Source: Saturnia japonica
Lineage: Eukaryota > Arthropoda > Insecta > Lepidoptera > Saturniidae
Length of the DNA stretch: 64,000 bases
NCBI GenBank assembly: GCA_033032175.1
Contig: CM065311.1
Location: 1,295,190-1,359,189, forward strand
Reading direction: 5' to 3'
Under the pieces are notes generated by a model, which ran no database searches, was not told the origin of the DNA, and worked only from the letters and a program-made list of their open reading frames with translations. Positions 49,380 through 60,190 of the stretch are shown one piece after another. The stretch's first letter is position 1, and each line of letters opens with the position of its first letter. The translations under genes and the position numbers were made by a program.

Positions 49380-49660
49380 AGGCCCCACAGGCGCGAGGAC
49401 ATCGGCGTTCTCTGATGTCGCCCGATGACGCCTAGCGCCGCCACTGTTACTGCATATACTGTTGCCGTAACCCGACAAACCAAAAAAAAAAACATAGATG
49501 GATTTATCTTTATGTGTATTGTGGTCGCTTTCCCTATAACCCAGCTATATTACTGAATATGCACCGGCTGATTTCGGAACACGATAAACCAAAAGAAAAT
49601 CATGGATAACCCATCTATCAGTGTGTGTGGTATTGTCATTATATGCCAATATGAATTAAT
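49380..49660. repeat. GC patch followed by imperfect tandem duplication
   Basis: A GC-rich stretch (49380-49445) is followed by two imperfect units of about 103 bp. TTACTGCATAT...CGACAAACCAAAA begins at 49447, and TTACTGAATAT...CGATAAACCAAAA begins at about 49550. Each unit ends near an ATCT-x-GTGT-x-TGTGG stretch. Confidence 0.4.
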
Positions 49661-50229
49661 TGATTATGAAATAATTAAAATTATCCCGTATTGTACCGGC
49701 TTGATGGAAGGTTTTTTCAATAACGTGAAACTCCTTTCATTTCTTACCATCAATATGAATTTTCGTATCCCTAATTTGAGTCATGACGGGTTCTTCATAC
49801 AAATTTTCACCCAAGTTTTATTTTCACCACACGTGGAATAACACAATGAAATAATTAGCTTGTAGCAAAACTGTATAATCTAGATAATTTACAATAGGTA
49901 TGTCTCTTAGAATATATACTCTCGCGAGCCGCGGTTTGATAGCACACGTCACATTCCAATAATTAAATAAAACAGTAATTATGCGGTACTGGGTAGTTAA
50001 AGAGTTTAAAAAACATTTCAGCTAATCTTAAAAAGAATACCGAACTGTCATTTTATAGGTGTAAGTATTAGAAATACAATACATTTACTATAACAATGTT
50101 AATAAATCGACAAACTTGTTGACGTTGACAACGCTGTCATTTCATAGTTACTGCACATGTGCAAAATAAATCAACAAAAAGATTGTCCTGGAAGCTGATG
50201 TCATTTCACCATATCCCCGCATGCGCGTT
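49661..50229. other. AT-rich sequence, nothing recognised
   Basis: No supported features. Confidence 0.45.
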
Positions 50230-50439
50230 GGTGTATCCATATTTCCCTGTTATATACTTTCATTTCCTATTTTCTATTCTTCAAGTTTTATTTTCGCTAC
50301 AAAAAGTACCCTATGTCCTTTCCCAAGGTCCAATTTATCTCTATACCAAAATTCATTAAAATTGGTTTAGCGGTTTAGACGTGAAAACGTAACAGACAGA
50401 CCGACAGAGTTACTTTCGCATTTATAATATTAGTATGGA
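50230..50439 (-). mobile_element. Helitron-like family D, truncated
   Basis: The right edge CTTTCGCATTTATAATATTAGTATGGA precedes T50440, so in Helitron orientation it starts TCCATACTAATATTATAAA. The interior has AAAATTGGTTTAGCGGTTTAG and ACAGACAGACCGACAGAG. The CTAG end is missing. Confidence 0.55.
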
Positions 50440-50559
50440 TTAAGTGAGGTGAACCTTTTTTGAATAAAATCGGATTGAGTTTTCAAATATGTGTCAAATA
50501 AAATGTAATTTAAATTACAAGCACTAAGGAGTATTGATATCAACTTCGAAGCAAATCAT

Positions 50560-50878
50560 CGCCAAAATAACTTTCTACCCATTTTTAATCCTGTTAGGGG
50601 ATGAATTTCAATAAAATATAAAACTCGTCTTCCATCAATTCTGTTAAAAAAGGTCTATGCAAAATTTGAAGTAGATTGGACCAAGGAATCACGTTGTCCC
50701 ATACATACTTTGCCCCCCTTTTCACCCCCTTATGGGTAGAATTTCACAAAATCCTTTCTTATCGGATGCCTACGTCATACAAAGAACACACCCTTTAAGT
50801 CTCTACGATCAGCGGTTTAGGCTGTGCGTTGATCCGTCGGTCAGTCATTCAAGACAAAGCATTTTATATGTATATAGA
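50560..50878 (-). mobile_element. Helitron-like family E
   Basis: The right edge ATATGTATATAGA precedes T50879. The interior GGATGCCTACGTCATAC, AGCGGTTTAGGCTGTGCG and TCGGTCAGTCATTC blocks match 1538-1755. The left boundary is uncertain. Confidence 0.5.
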
Positions 50879-51484
50879 TAAACAAAACGTGTTTATTACA
50901 TATGTACGCATAAAATGTACGTACATGCTTCTTTGGTGTAACAAAAAATAATTATCTCGCCCACTAACAGCATGTTAAAGTTAATTATTAATCAATGATA
51001 ATAATGTAAAGCCATTTTACTAACTTTTTGTGTAAAAATAATTTAACGTTAGGCAAATTACCATTAAGATATTGTTTAAAATAATGTGTGTCTATATAAT
51101 GTTAAATTATTTTTACATAATAAACAAGACAATTTTTAACAAAAAAGAAAACCATCTTCAATGATTTTGAAGAGTTTCCTTGTATCTTCGAAGCTAACGG
51201 TCCAATGCCAATTAAATTAAAATGGGACTACTCTTCTTGAGGTTATCCCCGACCCAATGAAAAATAATTATCCAAATATGTTCATAAACAAAGAAGTAAT
51301 GGTTGAACATCTTTAAAAAAATATACATTCGAATTGAGTAACTCCGCCTTCTTTTGAATTCGAAAAAGTCATTAAAATGAATTGATGTTATTATCATTTA
51401 TGGCTATTTTCATCATGTCTCACTTCCGTCACGTCATGGCGCGTAGCTCTCAATTTTAATAAACAAGTTACAAAAGTAAAAAGT
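50879..51484. other. AT-rich sequence, nothing recognised
   Basis: No supported features. Confidence 0.45.
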
Positions 51485-53390
51485 AAATAGTAAAAAATCA
51501 TTTATTACAACTTAAATTTACAACTTAAATTTTAACAATGGCCCCAAACTAGGCATGCCTGTGTCTTGGGAACCTTTCATACGAGTTATCATATTATACT
51601 TACTCATAATAACATCTCAGATCATTACATTAAACACATTACATATTCGTTATACTACATACCATACTATATACAATACAGACACATATTTTATACTACA
51701 TAAACATAATTACATAATACACAAACAAAATACATGCAATCATAAATCACATATCATACATATAGGTACAAAATAATACATACAATATACATATTATCAT
51801 AAATAAAATAAAACCTTTCTTGCTTCGTAAAGCAAACAGTCTCTAATTGAACACAGCTTCTGTACGTTATCGTAAATATAGGGGCCAATGAACGGGCCAA
51901 ACCTTTGCGCAAAGGCCGCGCCCACCAAGGGAGCTCTCACACCGAATACACGACGTCCTGACATTTCGCTGTATTCCGTTAAGGCGGCTACCTTTCTATG
52001 TTCTCTAAGAGCGACTTGCAGTATAAACAGTTGTCTCACACTAAGAACTCGGCTTTCTTTGTACAACTCTGTGGTTGGGTATCCATAAAGCTTCCGCAGC
52101 ATGACTTTCATTACTGAGCGCTGGGCTCTTTCGACTACTATCATATTAGTTATAGCAGCACTGCCCCAACTTGTGATGCAGTATAAAATCAAAGATTGAC
52201 AAAGAGCAAAGTATATGGTTTTTAGGGTGGCAAGGCATGCTGCAGAACATAATTGCCTCATAACACCCACCACTCTTCTCAACCGCCGAGCCAGTACTTC
52301 TATATGATTCTTGAATGAAAGACGCTGGTCTATTTGTGACCTAGGTACTTTATAAGTGTATTTCTGGTTAATTTGTCACAATCACAAAAATCATTAAGCC
52401 TAGCACATGTGTGTATTCTGATGTCAGGAAGTGTTGTAGGTGGAGCTGAAGCAAATGTCTTATGAAAATTTACCTAAGTTGTTTTTTTTGTATTAAGTGT
52501 AAGAAGATTACGCTGCAACCAGTAATATATCCTAGTCATGCCAATTTCTGTATACCTCTGAACTTCATTCCAAGATGTACCGTGAAAGATTATCACAGTA
52601 TCATCTGCGTAACAAAATATCTCAGCATTTATGATTTGAAGCTCATGGATGTCATTTAAATAAATAATAAATAATGTAGGTCCAAGTAGACTACACTGTG
52701 GCACCCCAAACGAAACACTCTGTAAGTCACTTGTAAGTTGTCCAATTTTAATACACTGCCTTCGTCCAGTAAGGTATGTTGCGAACCATTGCAAAGGGAT
52801 GCCTCTTATTCCCATACACTCAAGTTTTCTTATCAATATTGGAATAGACACAGTATCAAAGGCCTTTGCCAGATCAAGAAATACACCGTTACAACACAGT
52901 CTCTTGTCTAGCTTCTTCGCTACTGTTGATGTTAGCAATAACACCACGTCCTCAGTCGAACTGTCTGTCAGATATTAACTTAAATTTTTCGATATATTGT
53001 ATTAGTTGATAGTTCACTATTTTTTCAAGTAATTTTGAAAATATCCCAAGCAACGAAATCGGACGATAGTTATCGGGTACATTTTTAGCTCCACCCTTAT
53101 GTATAGGACAAACAGCCGCTATCTTCCATGTTTCAGGAAATACACCCGTAGCCACACCACAAAGATTATGGTGAGTGGTTGAATAATAGCATTTCGTTAT
53201 AGCTTTAACTAAACTGCTAGTGTACCCATCTATCCCTGGTGCTTTACCATTTTGTAGGTTAATAATCAGTTTCTTTACTTCTACGTTGTCAGTTGGTCTC
53301 AAGAAGAAGGATTCAGAGGCTTCACTTCTTTCAGAGTGTAACTTCAAATAGGAATGGTTTTTGGAAATTATGTTTCAACAGTGGACCTTT
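51485..53390 (-). mobile_element. 5'-truncated LINE (non-LTR retrotransposon)
   Basis: A decayed reverse transcriptase gene occupies 53347-51797 on the minus strand, followed by about 310 bp of AT-rich 3' untranslated sequence down to about 51485. The endonuclease half of ORF2 and any ORF1 are missing, the usual outcome of incomplete target-primed reverse transcription. A SINE head begins within about 10 bp upstream at 53399, so the two insertions abut. Confidence 0.8.
51797..53347 (-). pseudogene. LINE reverse transcriptase pseudogene
   Basis: The reverse transcriptase copies LINE RNA into DNA at the target nick. On the minus strand, 53347-52952 holds KAPGIDGYTSSLVK and NYRPISLL (fingers). 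52947-52474 holds FLDLAKAFDTV (motif A, with its Asp), SFGVPQCSLLGP (motif B, where most LINEs have GVPQGS, so a Gly-to-Cys change) and YADDTVI (motif C catalytic DD). After a frameshifted stretch (KYLG-like and RLSFKNHIEVLARRL), 52282-51797 holds the thumb/C-terminal region RAQRSVMKVMLRKL. At least two frameshifts or small deletions (near 52950 and 52300-52470) make it non-functional. Its sequence style suggests the Jockey/CR1 group. Confidence 0.85.
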
Positions 53391-53398
53391 TGAAGCAA

Positions 53399-53690
53399 TG
53401 TTGGCTCAGTTGGTAGCATGTACGGACTCCACTTCGATCGACGTGAGTTCGAATCCCTGCAATAAAAGCCTGAGCATTTGGTGAAGGAAAACATCGTGAT
53501 GAAACCATAGTTTGCTGGTAGGGTTTTTTCTAATACCCTCCTGGCCAAGTTGAAAATCTGTCGCCAAACACCAATAGGTATGTTTCGGCACCTGCACTTG
53601 AGAGCCAGTCCTTCCACTAGGCTTAGTGTGCTACCATCTTGGGCCACATCGTCATTTAAGAACAAGTGAGATTGTGGCCACGATGCTAAA
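53399..53690 (+). mobile_element. tRNA-derived SINE (family L)
   Basis: The head has an A-box GGCTCAGTTGG (53403-53413) and an intact-looking B-box GAGTTCGAATCCC (53445-53457). A GGAAAACATCGTGATGAAACC block follows, and then a body shared with 43600-43735. The head is the best-preserved Pol III promoter in the window. The downstream sequence shows it is a SINE, not a tRNA gene. Several short frames across it are shadows. Confidence 0.75.
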
Positions 53691-54189
53691 ATCTATAACG
53701 GTAAAAAAAAACGTACAATATATTGCATTTCTACATTTTCTACATAATATTCTTTATAAATATAATACGTTTTGTTCTTTGAATTTGTTTGACGGGCTAA
53801 CTCTGGTCATACACATCGTATTCTTTATTGTGTATTTGTTTGGCTAAGGTCCAGTACGTTGTTTTATAACAAAAATTACACAGCATCTTCCGGATCTCAT
53901 TTGACTCAAAACGACGCTTTTACTGTGACATTTAATCATTTAGGTAAACTTTTAAAGATTTTTATTGTTATGTGTACGAATTGTTTTAGATTTTTTATTT
54001 ACAATAATTTTTTAAACACAGTGTTTCTAAACGTACTAAATAGCTGTTAAAGTTTATTCTTTTAAGTGGGTCTTCTTTGGATACAACAAGGAAAAGTTTG
54101 TGTAACGTGATGTTATGTTACGCGTTACCTTACGGACGATACGTTACAGTCTAAAAGGTAACCTTTAATGTACAAATTCAATCAAGTTT
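53691..54189. other. AT-rich sequence, nothing recognised
   Basis: Three short frames lie here, none with a recognisable motif. ACGTTACAG/GTAACGTGATG-type sequence around 54105-54150 is mildly self-complementary. Confidence 0.45.
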
Positions 54190-54680
54190 CACTTCAACTG
54201 CGTGTAAGGCGCCACCTCTGCGAGCAAGTATATCGCCACGAGTCCGCCCTGCTATCGTTGGGTGATCTCCACAAGATGATTTTTTTCCGCCTGCGTATCG
54301 TCGCGGGTCGCGACGTTTCGCCTCGTGTCTGCAACAACTCGTTGCACAGTTGTTTTGTTGAGAAGAGTTCAGTTCGGTGACACACAAGAGCCGAATTTAG
54401 TAGAGTCAATGAGTGACACGCGCTGGGGGCTTAGTGGGGCGAAAGCGCATCACGTTTTGCGGCGAGCACGCTACGAGTAGGTTCCGTGTTTCGTCTGGCC
54501 GCGAGCGCGCTGCGAATAGGTTACATCTCGCGCGGTGGCGGTGGGAGCACAGTGAGTCGATGGCGTTTTCCTCGTCAATGTCAAATGTTGTATAGAATTG
54601 TTATAGAATGAAGTGGTAGGACTGTAATATCGCCGCGATACGCTCGATCGTGGAGGTAGCGGGCACGTAAAGTTACACAC
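54190..54680. promoter_or_regulatory. CpG-rich island, candidate promoter
   Basis: This is the strongest CpG-rich block in the window. An arthropod initiator-like TTCAGTTC lies at 54368-54375, with no TATA box. GCGAGCACGCTACGAGTAGG (54462) recurs imperfectly as GCGAGCGCGCTGCGAATAGG at 54501, a period of 39 bp. The first ATG after the initiator (54409) opens only 23 codons. No kinesin N-terminal sequence lies between here and 58570, so it is not an obvious main promoter for that gene. It could be an alternative promoter, an enhancer or an unrelated transcript start. Confidence 0.3.
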
Positions 54681-56029
54681 TCATTTTTTCTTCATAATGT
54701 TTAAAGATTGTGAAGAATGTTTATAACTTTATTAAATTACTCTATAAAATTTAAATGATATTGAATTTTACAAACCTTGAAAACAATTTTAAGATTGCAA
54801 GTTATTAAAAATTTTGATGTAACTGTCTGCTACTTCCACCTGGAATACTTACAGAATTACACATCAGAAGGTATACCTTCTGATTAATTGTATACAATTA
54901 GAGATAAATTGACAGTGAATTAAATCATAAAGTAATTGAAATTCCCCTAAAGAAAGCTTGACAAGCTCGATTTAACTTTAATGTAATTGAACTCATATTT
55001 CGTGCGCGACACTCGAACGTAACGTAGCACTCACGGTGTATTAACAGACGTCCAAGGTCCCTCCGGCCTTCTAATTTAATGGAATTCATGGGGTAATAAT
55101 AACTGTAATGGCACGACTATGAAGGGTAATTTCTAATTTCAATTGACTTTCTTTCTTATTAAATTTTATATCGTAATCGAGATTTACGTTTCTAACAATT
55201 CCCTATGGTCTTAACTTGAATAAACTATTGGAAAAGACCCGAAGAACACATTCGCGAATGTGGGCTTAGTTTAAGCGTGCTTCTGAACCGACGAACTACT
55301 TGGCTTAGATCCCAGATTCAAGAAGCAAACATAAAAACACTTGGAAATGCCGTAAATCTCTTTTTAGGAGCAACCAACTCACCCGAGAGTTCAATCTTAA
55401 CTGTCTAATATAATATTTTCGGTCAAAACTCCTTTATTGATGCGATAAAAAGTTTACGTGGACCTCTAAACTCTCTTTTTAATAACAACTTTGAAGCGAA
55501 GTTAAGTGGTACCTATATTAATTGCTGTAATGATGTTTTTAATTTAAAGTATTATAAATATGTCGATATTGATTATTAGAGTTATTGTTTTACAAAGTTT
55601 TTTGTAGTATTTTATCAACATGTTAGTGTTTAATGTTTTCTGTCATAAAAAGACCCAAGGGAAAGAGTTTTGGTCGTTTTACAGGCCACCGGCACACCAG
55701 CTCGGGTCACCTGTCTCCCGTCTATGACGTTAAAGCAAGATTAACTTGTTTTATTTGGAATAGTTTTATATGTTTTAAATATAAGTATCGCGTACTGACG
55801 ATTCACCTTCATCTTTGTTATGAACATTTGTTTATAAGTAAACGCGTATGTGTTTTCATGAGTTCACGATAACCTATAGAGTTGTATGAAACATTGTATT
55901 ACTAATGAAGCATAATCTGATAATTGCTGCAAATGATTAAAAAGGTCAATGATCTGAATTCAAATTGTACAAATGAAATCGCGATAACACCTCAAGTCAG
56001 TATTACCGTGAACCTAATTAGTTATTTGC
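54681..56029. other. AT-rich sequence, nothing recognised
   Basis: No exon is supported. TCAGAAGGTATACCTTCTGA (54865-54884) is an exact 20-bp palindrome. Confidence 0.45.
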
Positions 56030-56125
56030 TGGGCGGCGTGGCGCGGCGCTACCTAGCCTAGACGTATGAATCAGCTGGTTTCAGTGACGTCATCAACTTG
56101 AGGTCATTGCCATTTGTAAACATGC
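56030..56125. promoter_or_regulatory. CpG patch with CRE and forkhead-type site
   Basis: After GGGCGGCGTGGCGCGGCGC, a perfect CRE TGACGTCA lies at 56085-56092 and a GTAAACA forkhead core at 56116-56122. This is the same pairing as at 41492-41558, with 23 rather than 31 bp between. Function is inferred from motifs only. Confidence 0.3.
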
Positions 56126-57054
56126 CAAATCCTGGAAAATTGCTACAAGTTGTAAAGAATGAGTAGGTACTATAAACGAAGAATTACTTGGGGTCGCTGG
56201 GAAAATAATTTCACGTTACCGGTCAATGTACCCGTTATGTCTCGATAATATTGTGAAAATTATAGGTTTTTCTATTTGCATGCTGTATATAACTAAAAAA
56301 ATATTAATAATTCATATACAACAATAGATATTCGTTCCCAGTGTATATCGTTTTGAAACTGATGTGGATGACCGACTCTTTTAACATGACAAACATATTA
56401 CAACATTTACTGTAAATTTAACATTTTAAGTGACGGTCAAAACTGAATATTCCAAAGTTGTATATTTTGTAACAAGTTTAAATAAAATAATATTAAAAGC
56501 GTGCATTATGATCACTTTGTGGTCCTAAAGATATTTTATAAAAAAAAATATCACAGGAACATTAGCCTGGTATAATTAACTATGAAATCGAATAAAAACA
56601 ATGATAACGGATCGTAAACTAATGGTCCTTTAGATGATATAAATCTTCGAGTTGGCTGGTATCTAAAGGGACATCTTTTTTAGAAAGAGCAGTTTCCACG
56701 ATTGGATCGCCTTTGTAATATGATAGTACGTTTGTACGATTTACGCCTCCATTAGAAATGTTTGAAAATCGCTGGAAAAGAACGTATAAATTCTTATAAA
56801 AATATTTGTACTGTTAAAAAAAATGCGTGAGTGTCGTGGAACACCTGGTTGGAAGGAAGTTCGTAGCCTTGAATCAATAAGCGCGGACCTATAACTGGGC
56901 ACAGCCAATAGCATACGCGTTATGGATAACCGCCTATACTTATAGAAAGGGTCGTAACGGAAAATTCTTACATTTTTTTTCGTCTAACATCGATTAAGTC
57001 TGTATGTACTATGCGGTAAGGAACTTCGTTCCAATAATTATCAAACACTAGCTT
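56126..57054. other. AT-rich sequence, nothing recognised
   Basis: No supported features. A moderately GC-richer stretch lies at 56835-56930. Confidence 0.45.
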
Positions 57055-57230
57055 TTGTCCGTGATATCGTTTTCCCGTTGTCTTCGAAAGGAAACGAATT
57101 GCGCGCCACCTATTGTAAGCTGGTCGTACTAGTACAGTACTATCCCGGGTGTGCGCACAACAACTCACCAAAGTTTCATCACAATCGGATTACTGGTTTA
57201 GGAAGGCATAGGCGACAAACGAAAATGAAA
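57055..57230 (-). mobile_element. Helitron-like family N copy
   Basis: TCTTCGAAAGGAAACG, GCGCGCCACCTATTGTAAG and GTTTCATCACAATCGGATTA followed by TTTAGGAAG align with 24475-24629. This copy is longer in its middle (GGGTGTGCGCACAACAACTC). Clean ends are not visible; strand and class are assigned by analogy. Confidence 0.5.
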
Positions 57231-57921
57231 ATAAAATGTCATACAACGGTTGATATGGCTTATGGCTTGTTGGCAACTATTGTAAAATAAAAGGGAAAAA
57301 TGTTGGATTTAATAGAATTTCAAGTATCGAATAAGTGGAAAATGTGGTTTTTTTCTTCTTACATAGTAATTTCCCGAAACTTTTACACGTTCTATTACAA
57401 ACTTTCTTTTGAATTAGAACGGAAAGCTCCGGAGCCATCTACATACTTGCTCGATTAATTAAAAGTTATACCCAATTTAGCTTTGATAAAAATAAATTTA
57501 ATCTGAATTATAGTCGTACGATTTCGCTAAAATAGTTTTGGAGAACAATCGATTCATACATTGGTATTGTATAAGTCATCTATAGAAAGAAAGGTAGAGC
57601 AGCATCTCACATATTCATGACTGATTTTCATTAAATAACTTCTCTCATTTTTATGAATATCTCTGATTAATTCAGTTATTGTCTTATTCAGTATGTAACA
57701 GTGACGTTCTTGTTCATCTATATTTATAAATTAATTATTAAATATAGTGATTGTTGCGTATATTGTGAATAAAAATAATGTTAACACCTTTTTCATGTAA
57801 AGTGGGATATTGCTGCGTTGGCTTCTATATGGCTCATATATATATACGCATAGGCATGCCAATGCATTTATGTATAATATTACAGTTATGTAATATGGTC
57901 ATTTCGTTGCAAAATATACTC

Positions 57922-58190
57922 ATGATCATCATCATCATCAGCCTGTATCTGTCCATTGCTGGACATAGGCCTCCCCCAAGAATCGCCACTGCACCCGATC
58001 TTCGGTCCTTCGCATCCAGTCGAATCCAGCAATCCTCCGCCGGTTGTCACTCCGTCTTGCGGGGGTCATCCCACACCTCGTTTACCTAAACGCAGTCTCC
58101 GATCCAGAACTCTTCTTCCTCATGGGTTATCCGTTCTTCGGCAAATGTGGCCATCCCAATGCTACTGCAACGAGCTAATCCTTTGAGCTA
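57922..58190 (-). mobile_element. LINE ORF2 C-terminus with (ATC)n tail
   Basis: On the minus strand the frame pieces read GHICRRTDNP, GRRVLDRRLR and WRFLGEAYVQQWTDTG, ending in a stop at 57940-57938. That is the C-terminal signature of a common lepidopteran LINE reverse transcriptase. Frameshifts and an early stop interrupt it. The stop runs straight into an ATG/ATC microsatellite tail (57922-57940). Only this last part of the element is present. The 103- and 76-codon plus-strand frames here are shadows. Confidence 0.65.
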
Positions 58191-58570
58191 TATCGAAAAT
58201 AAATTAGTATTTACCAAATAATTAGTATTAGTAAATCTTATTGGCTTCTGAGTTCTGTTATGTTTCTATTCAGTTGATGCTTTTTGATAATTATTATTGT
58301 AGCAAAAGTTTTGAATAGCACAATTTTAGTTAGTGTTTAGGAAGGTAAGTTTATCTATGTGATATAAAAATACAAAGACTAAACTAAGTTATCCAAGATT
58401 GCGATATACTGATAAATGTGGATAGGTTTTTCTTTACGTAAGATATTGTCTTGGATGCTTGCTAGTTTAAATTTTTAAGTCTATTGGAGCTTAAATTGCA
58501 TAAAGATCATTTTTAATTCAATTTTGAAATGAAAAATATACATATCTAATACAATTATTTTTTGTTACAG
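58191..58570 (+). other. Intron end and splice acceptor
   Basis: The sequence is AT-rich intron. CTAAT at 58546-58550 lies about 21 bases before the exon and fits a branch point. A T-rich tract and TTACAG (58565-58570) complete a good acceptor. Confidence 0.8.
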
Positions 58571-58734
58571 AAAACAGCCAAAGACTTTTGCATTTGACCA
58601 CTGCTTCTATTCACTGGACCCGGCGCTTCCTCATTTTGCCTCACAGAAAACGGTGTTCGAATGTCTCGGAAGAGATATACTGGACAATGCCTTCGACGGA
58701 TACAATGCGTGTATATTCGCGTATGGACAAACAG
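58571..58734 (+). CDS. Khc-73: Kinesin-3 motor-domain exon (Khc-73/KIF13-like)
   Basis: This is an internal coding exon of a microtubule plus-end-directed kinesin motor. One leading base completes a codon from the previous exon; then come 54 in-frame codons and a final G that starts the next codon, so the flanking introns are phase 2 and phase 1. The peptide has FAFDHCFYSLDP, FASQKTVFECLG and ends GYNACIFAYGQT. The last four residues are the start of the P-loop (GQTGSGKS), which is completed by the next exon. FDHCF with ILDNAFDGYNACIFAYGQT points to the KIF13/Khc-73 branch of kinesin-3 rather than unc-104 (FDYSYW, GYNVCIF). Khc-73 carries endosomal cargo and acts in neurons and spindle orientation. 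No stop, indel or odd residue is seen. Neither the preceding (VAVRVRP-type) nor the following motor exon was found in the window. Confidence 0.92.
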
Positions 58735-59699
58735 GTAAGTTTTGTTATCATAGTTAAACTGGAAAATATTATGATATTTCTTAATAAGATTTGTTATATT
58801 CAGAACGTTACAAGACGTCAATATGCGGACCATTTCTACATATTACAGGAAAAGTTACATTTCATACTTGTATATAAAGAGTCGCTTTTATTGAATCCTG
58901 ACAAGTCCAATATGGTATCATCAAATATATGTAAATTACTACTATGTTAGAATGTACATTATTGAGAAAAATCTATGTAATAATAAACATTGCATAATGA
59001 GAGTTGGTTGCATTTACCTCATTTGCATTTATAATTAATTAATTTTATCAATTATACAGAAGTCAAACCTTTGTAATTGGAGCGCGATGAATCTGTTAAT
59101 TACATTAGGGGTTTTGTGCCACATTTTGTGAAATCAAAATGTTGTTACATAAAATGAAAGTATGTACCTGTTTGTGATTTGTCGGGACGATAAAATCAGA
59201 AAAGCTTTGTAGTTTGTTTATTTTTAGAAATCGTCCGTTCGGTTTATTCATTTTTTAATTTAACTTTAATACCATTTCTTCGTAATATAATGATTTTTCG
59301 ATGTTTGCGTCAAGTTAGTTAATATCATTTTAATATTTATTTCTTTATTGAAATAGATAGCTGGTGGCCACTAATAAGTTAGATTACATTTAAAAAAAAG
59401 GATATTTTTCAATGCAATAGCCTTTTACGGTCACCATTACGCATAAGGTTTACGCAACGTACTAAATATAATTTTTTTTTTTAAATATAAAAAATTTTGA
59501 CCATTAAAAAGAAAGCAATGTTAAAGTTTAAGGAATAGGACAGTTTTCACATTATCATACTTAAATGTAATATTAATTAATAAGCCAATGATTACGCTTT
59601 GTGCATTCGATAATATAACTTTTATGTAATTGAAATGATTCGAAAATAATTTTAATTGAAAAAACTAAGCGAAAGTTTATTTATGATGTAAGAACAACG
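58735..59699 (+). other. Intron downstream of the kinesin exon
   Basis: It begins with a perfect GTAAGT donor. The sequence is AT-rich, with no repeat or exon recognised. The frame running through the exon into this region (58588-58950) is in a different phase and is a shadow. Confidence 0.7.
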
Positions 59700-59880
59700 A
59701 CCTGGTAAGAATACTGTGAGATAAAATGCAGCCTCGAGGGTTTTGATGGCACACTCGTAGATAGCGGTGGAATAAGCACTTTCGGCGGCGGAGGTCTTTG
59801 ACCAGGAGATCGATCTCTCCTTTGTGTCAACGTCTCTCTGAGTAGACCTATCGCTGGAGTTATCGCTCTTTTTTGGATTT
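59700..59880. other. GC-rich patch with open minus-strand frames
   Basis: It is GC-rich within AT-rich intron. One minus-strand frame is open across the whole patch and beyond, and is proline-rich (SPGQRPPPPKVLIPPLS). Another contains AAESAYSTAIYECAIKTLEAA-like sequence. Neither has an ATG or recognisable domain. It could be an old retroelement fragment, a small antisense exon or a regulatory patch. Confidence 0.3.
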
Positions 59881-59952
59881 TATGAGTTGATTGTCGGATG
59901 CCATTTATGTTTAAAAAAATCTTTTGAAATATAAGTAGTTACAATTAAAATG

Positions 59953-60190
59953 TCTATTATATAATTTCACAAAAGAGTTCTATTTTGTGGCAAAGCCATA
60001 TAGTCCCGTAACATTTCATCATAAATTGATGATTGAAACATAATTGTAAAGTATACGCTTCCCTTTAAAAAAAAAATAAGAAGATTTTTTATTTATTGGG
60101 AATGCTGTTGACACCTAACATGTAGCAGGCGCCATTTATTAATACACTGTTTAATTAATTTTATTTCACGTTTATTATATTAGTTAGAAT
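59953..60190 (+). mobile_element. Helitron-like family H, 3'-decayed
   Basis: It starts TCTATTATATAATTTCAC. TTGATGATTGAAACATAATTG, GTATACGCTTCC and AGGCGCCATTTATTA match 47913-48227. No terminal CTAG is found. Confidence 0.5.

Noticed and set aside
53403..53457. Possible tRNA gene (good A and B boxes)
   Set aside because: The downstream text (ACATCGTGATGAAACC and body shared with 43600-43735) shows it is a SINE head, and the full cloverleaf is not supported.
57778..58186. Overlapping plus-strand frames of 103 and 76 codons
   Set aside because: They lie antisense to the LINE C-terminus and (ATC)n tail.
58588..58950. 120-codon frame running through the kinesin exon
   Set aside because: It is in a different phase from the kinesin coding frame and crosses the donor site; a shadow frame.
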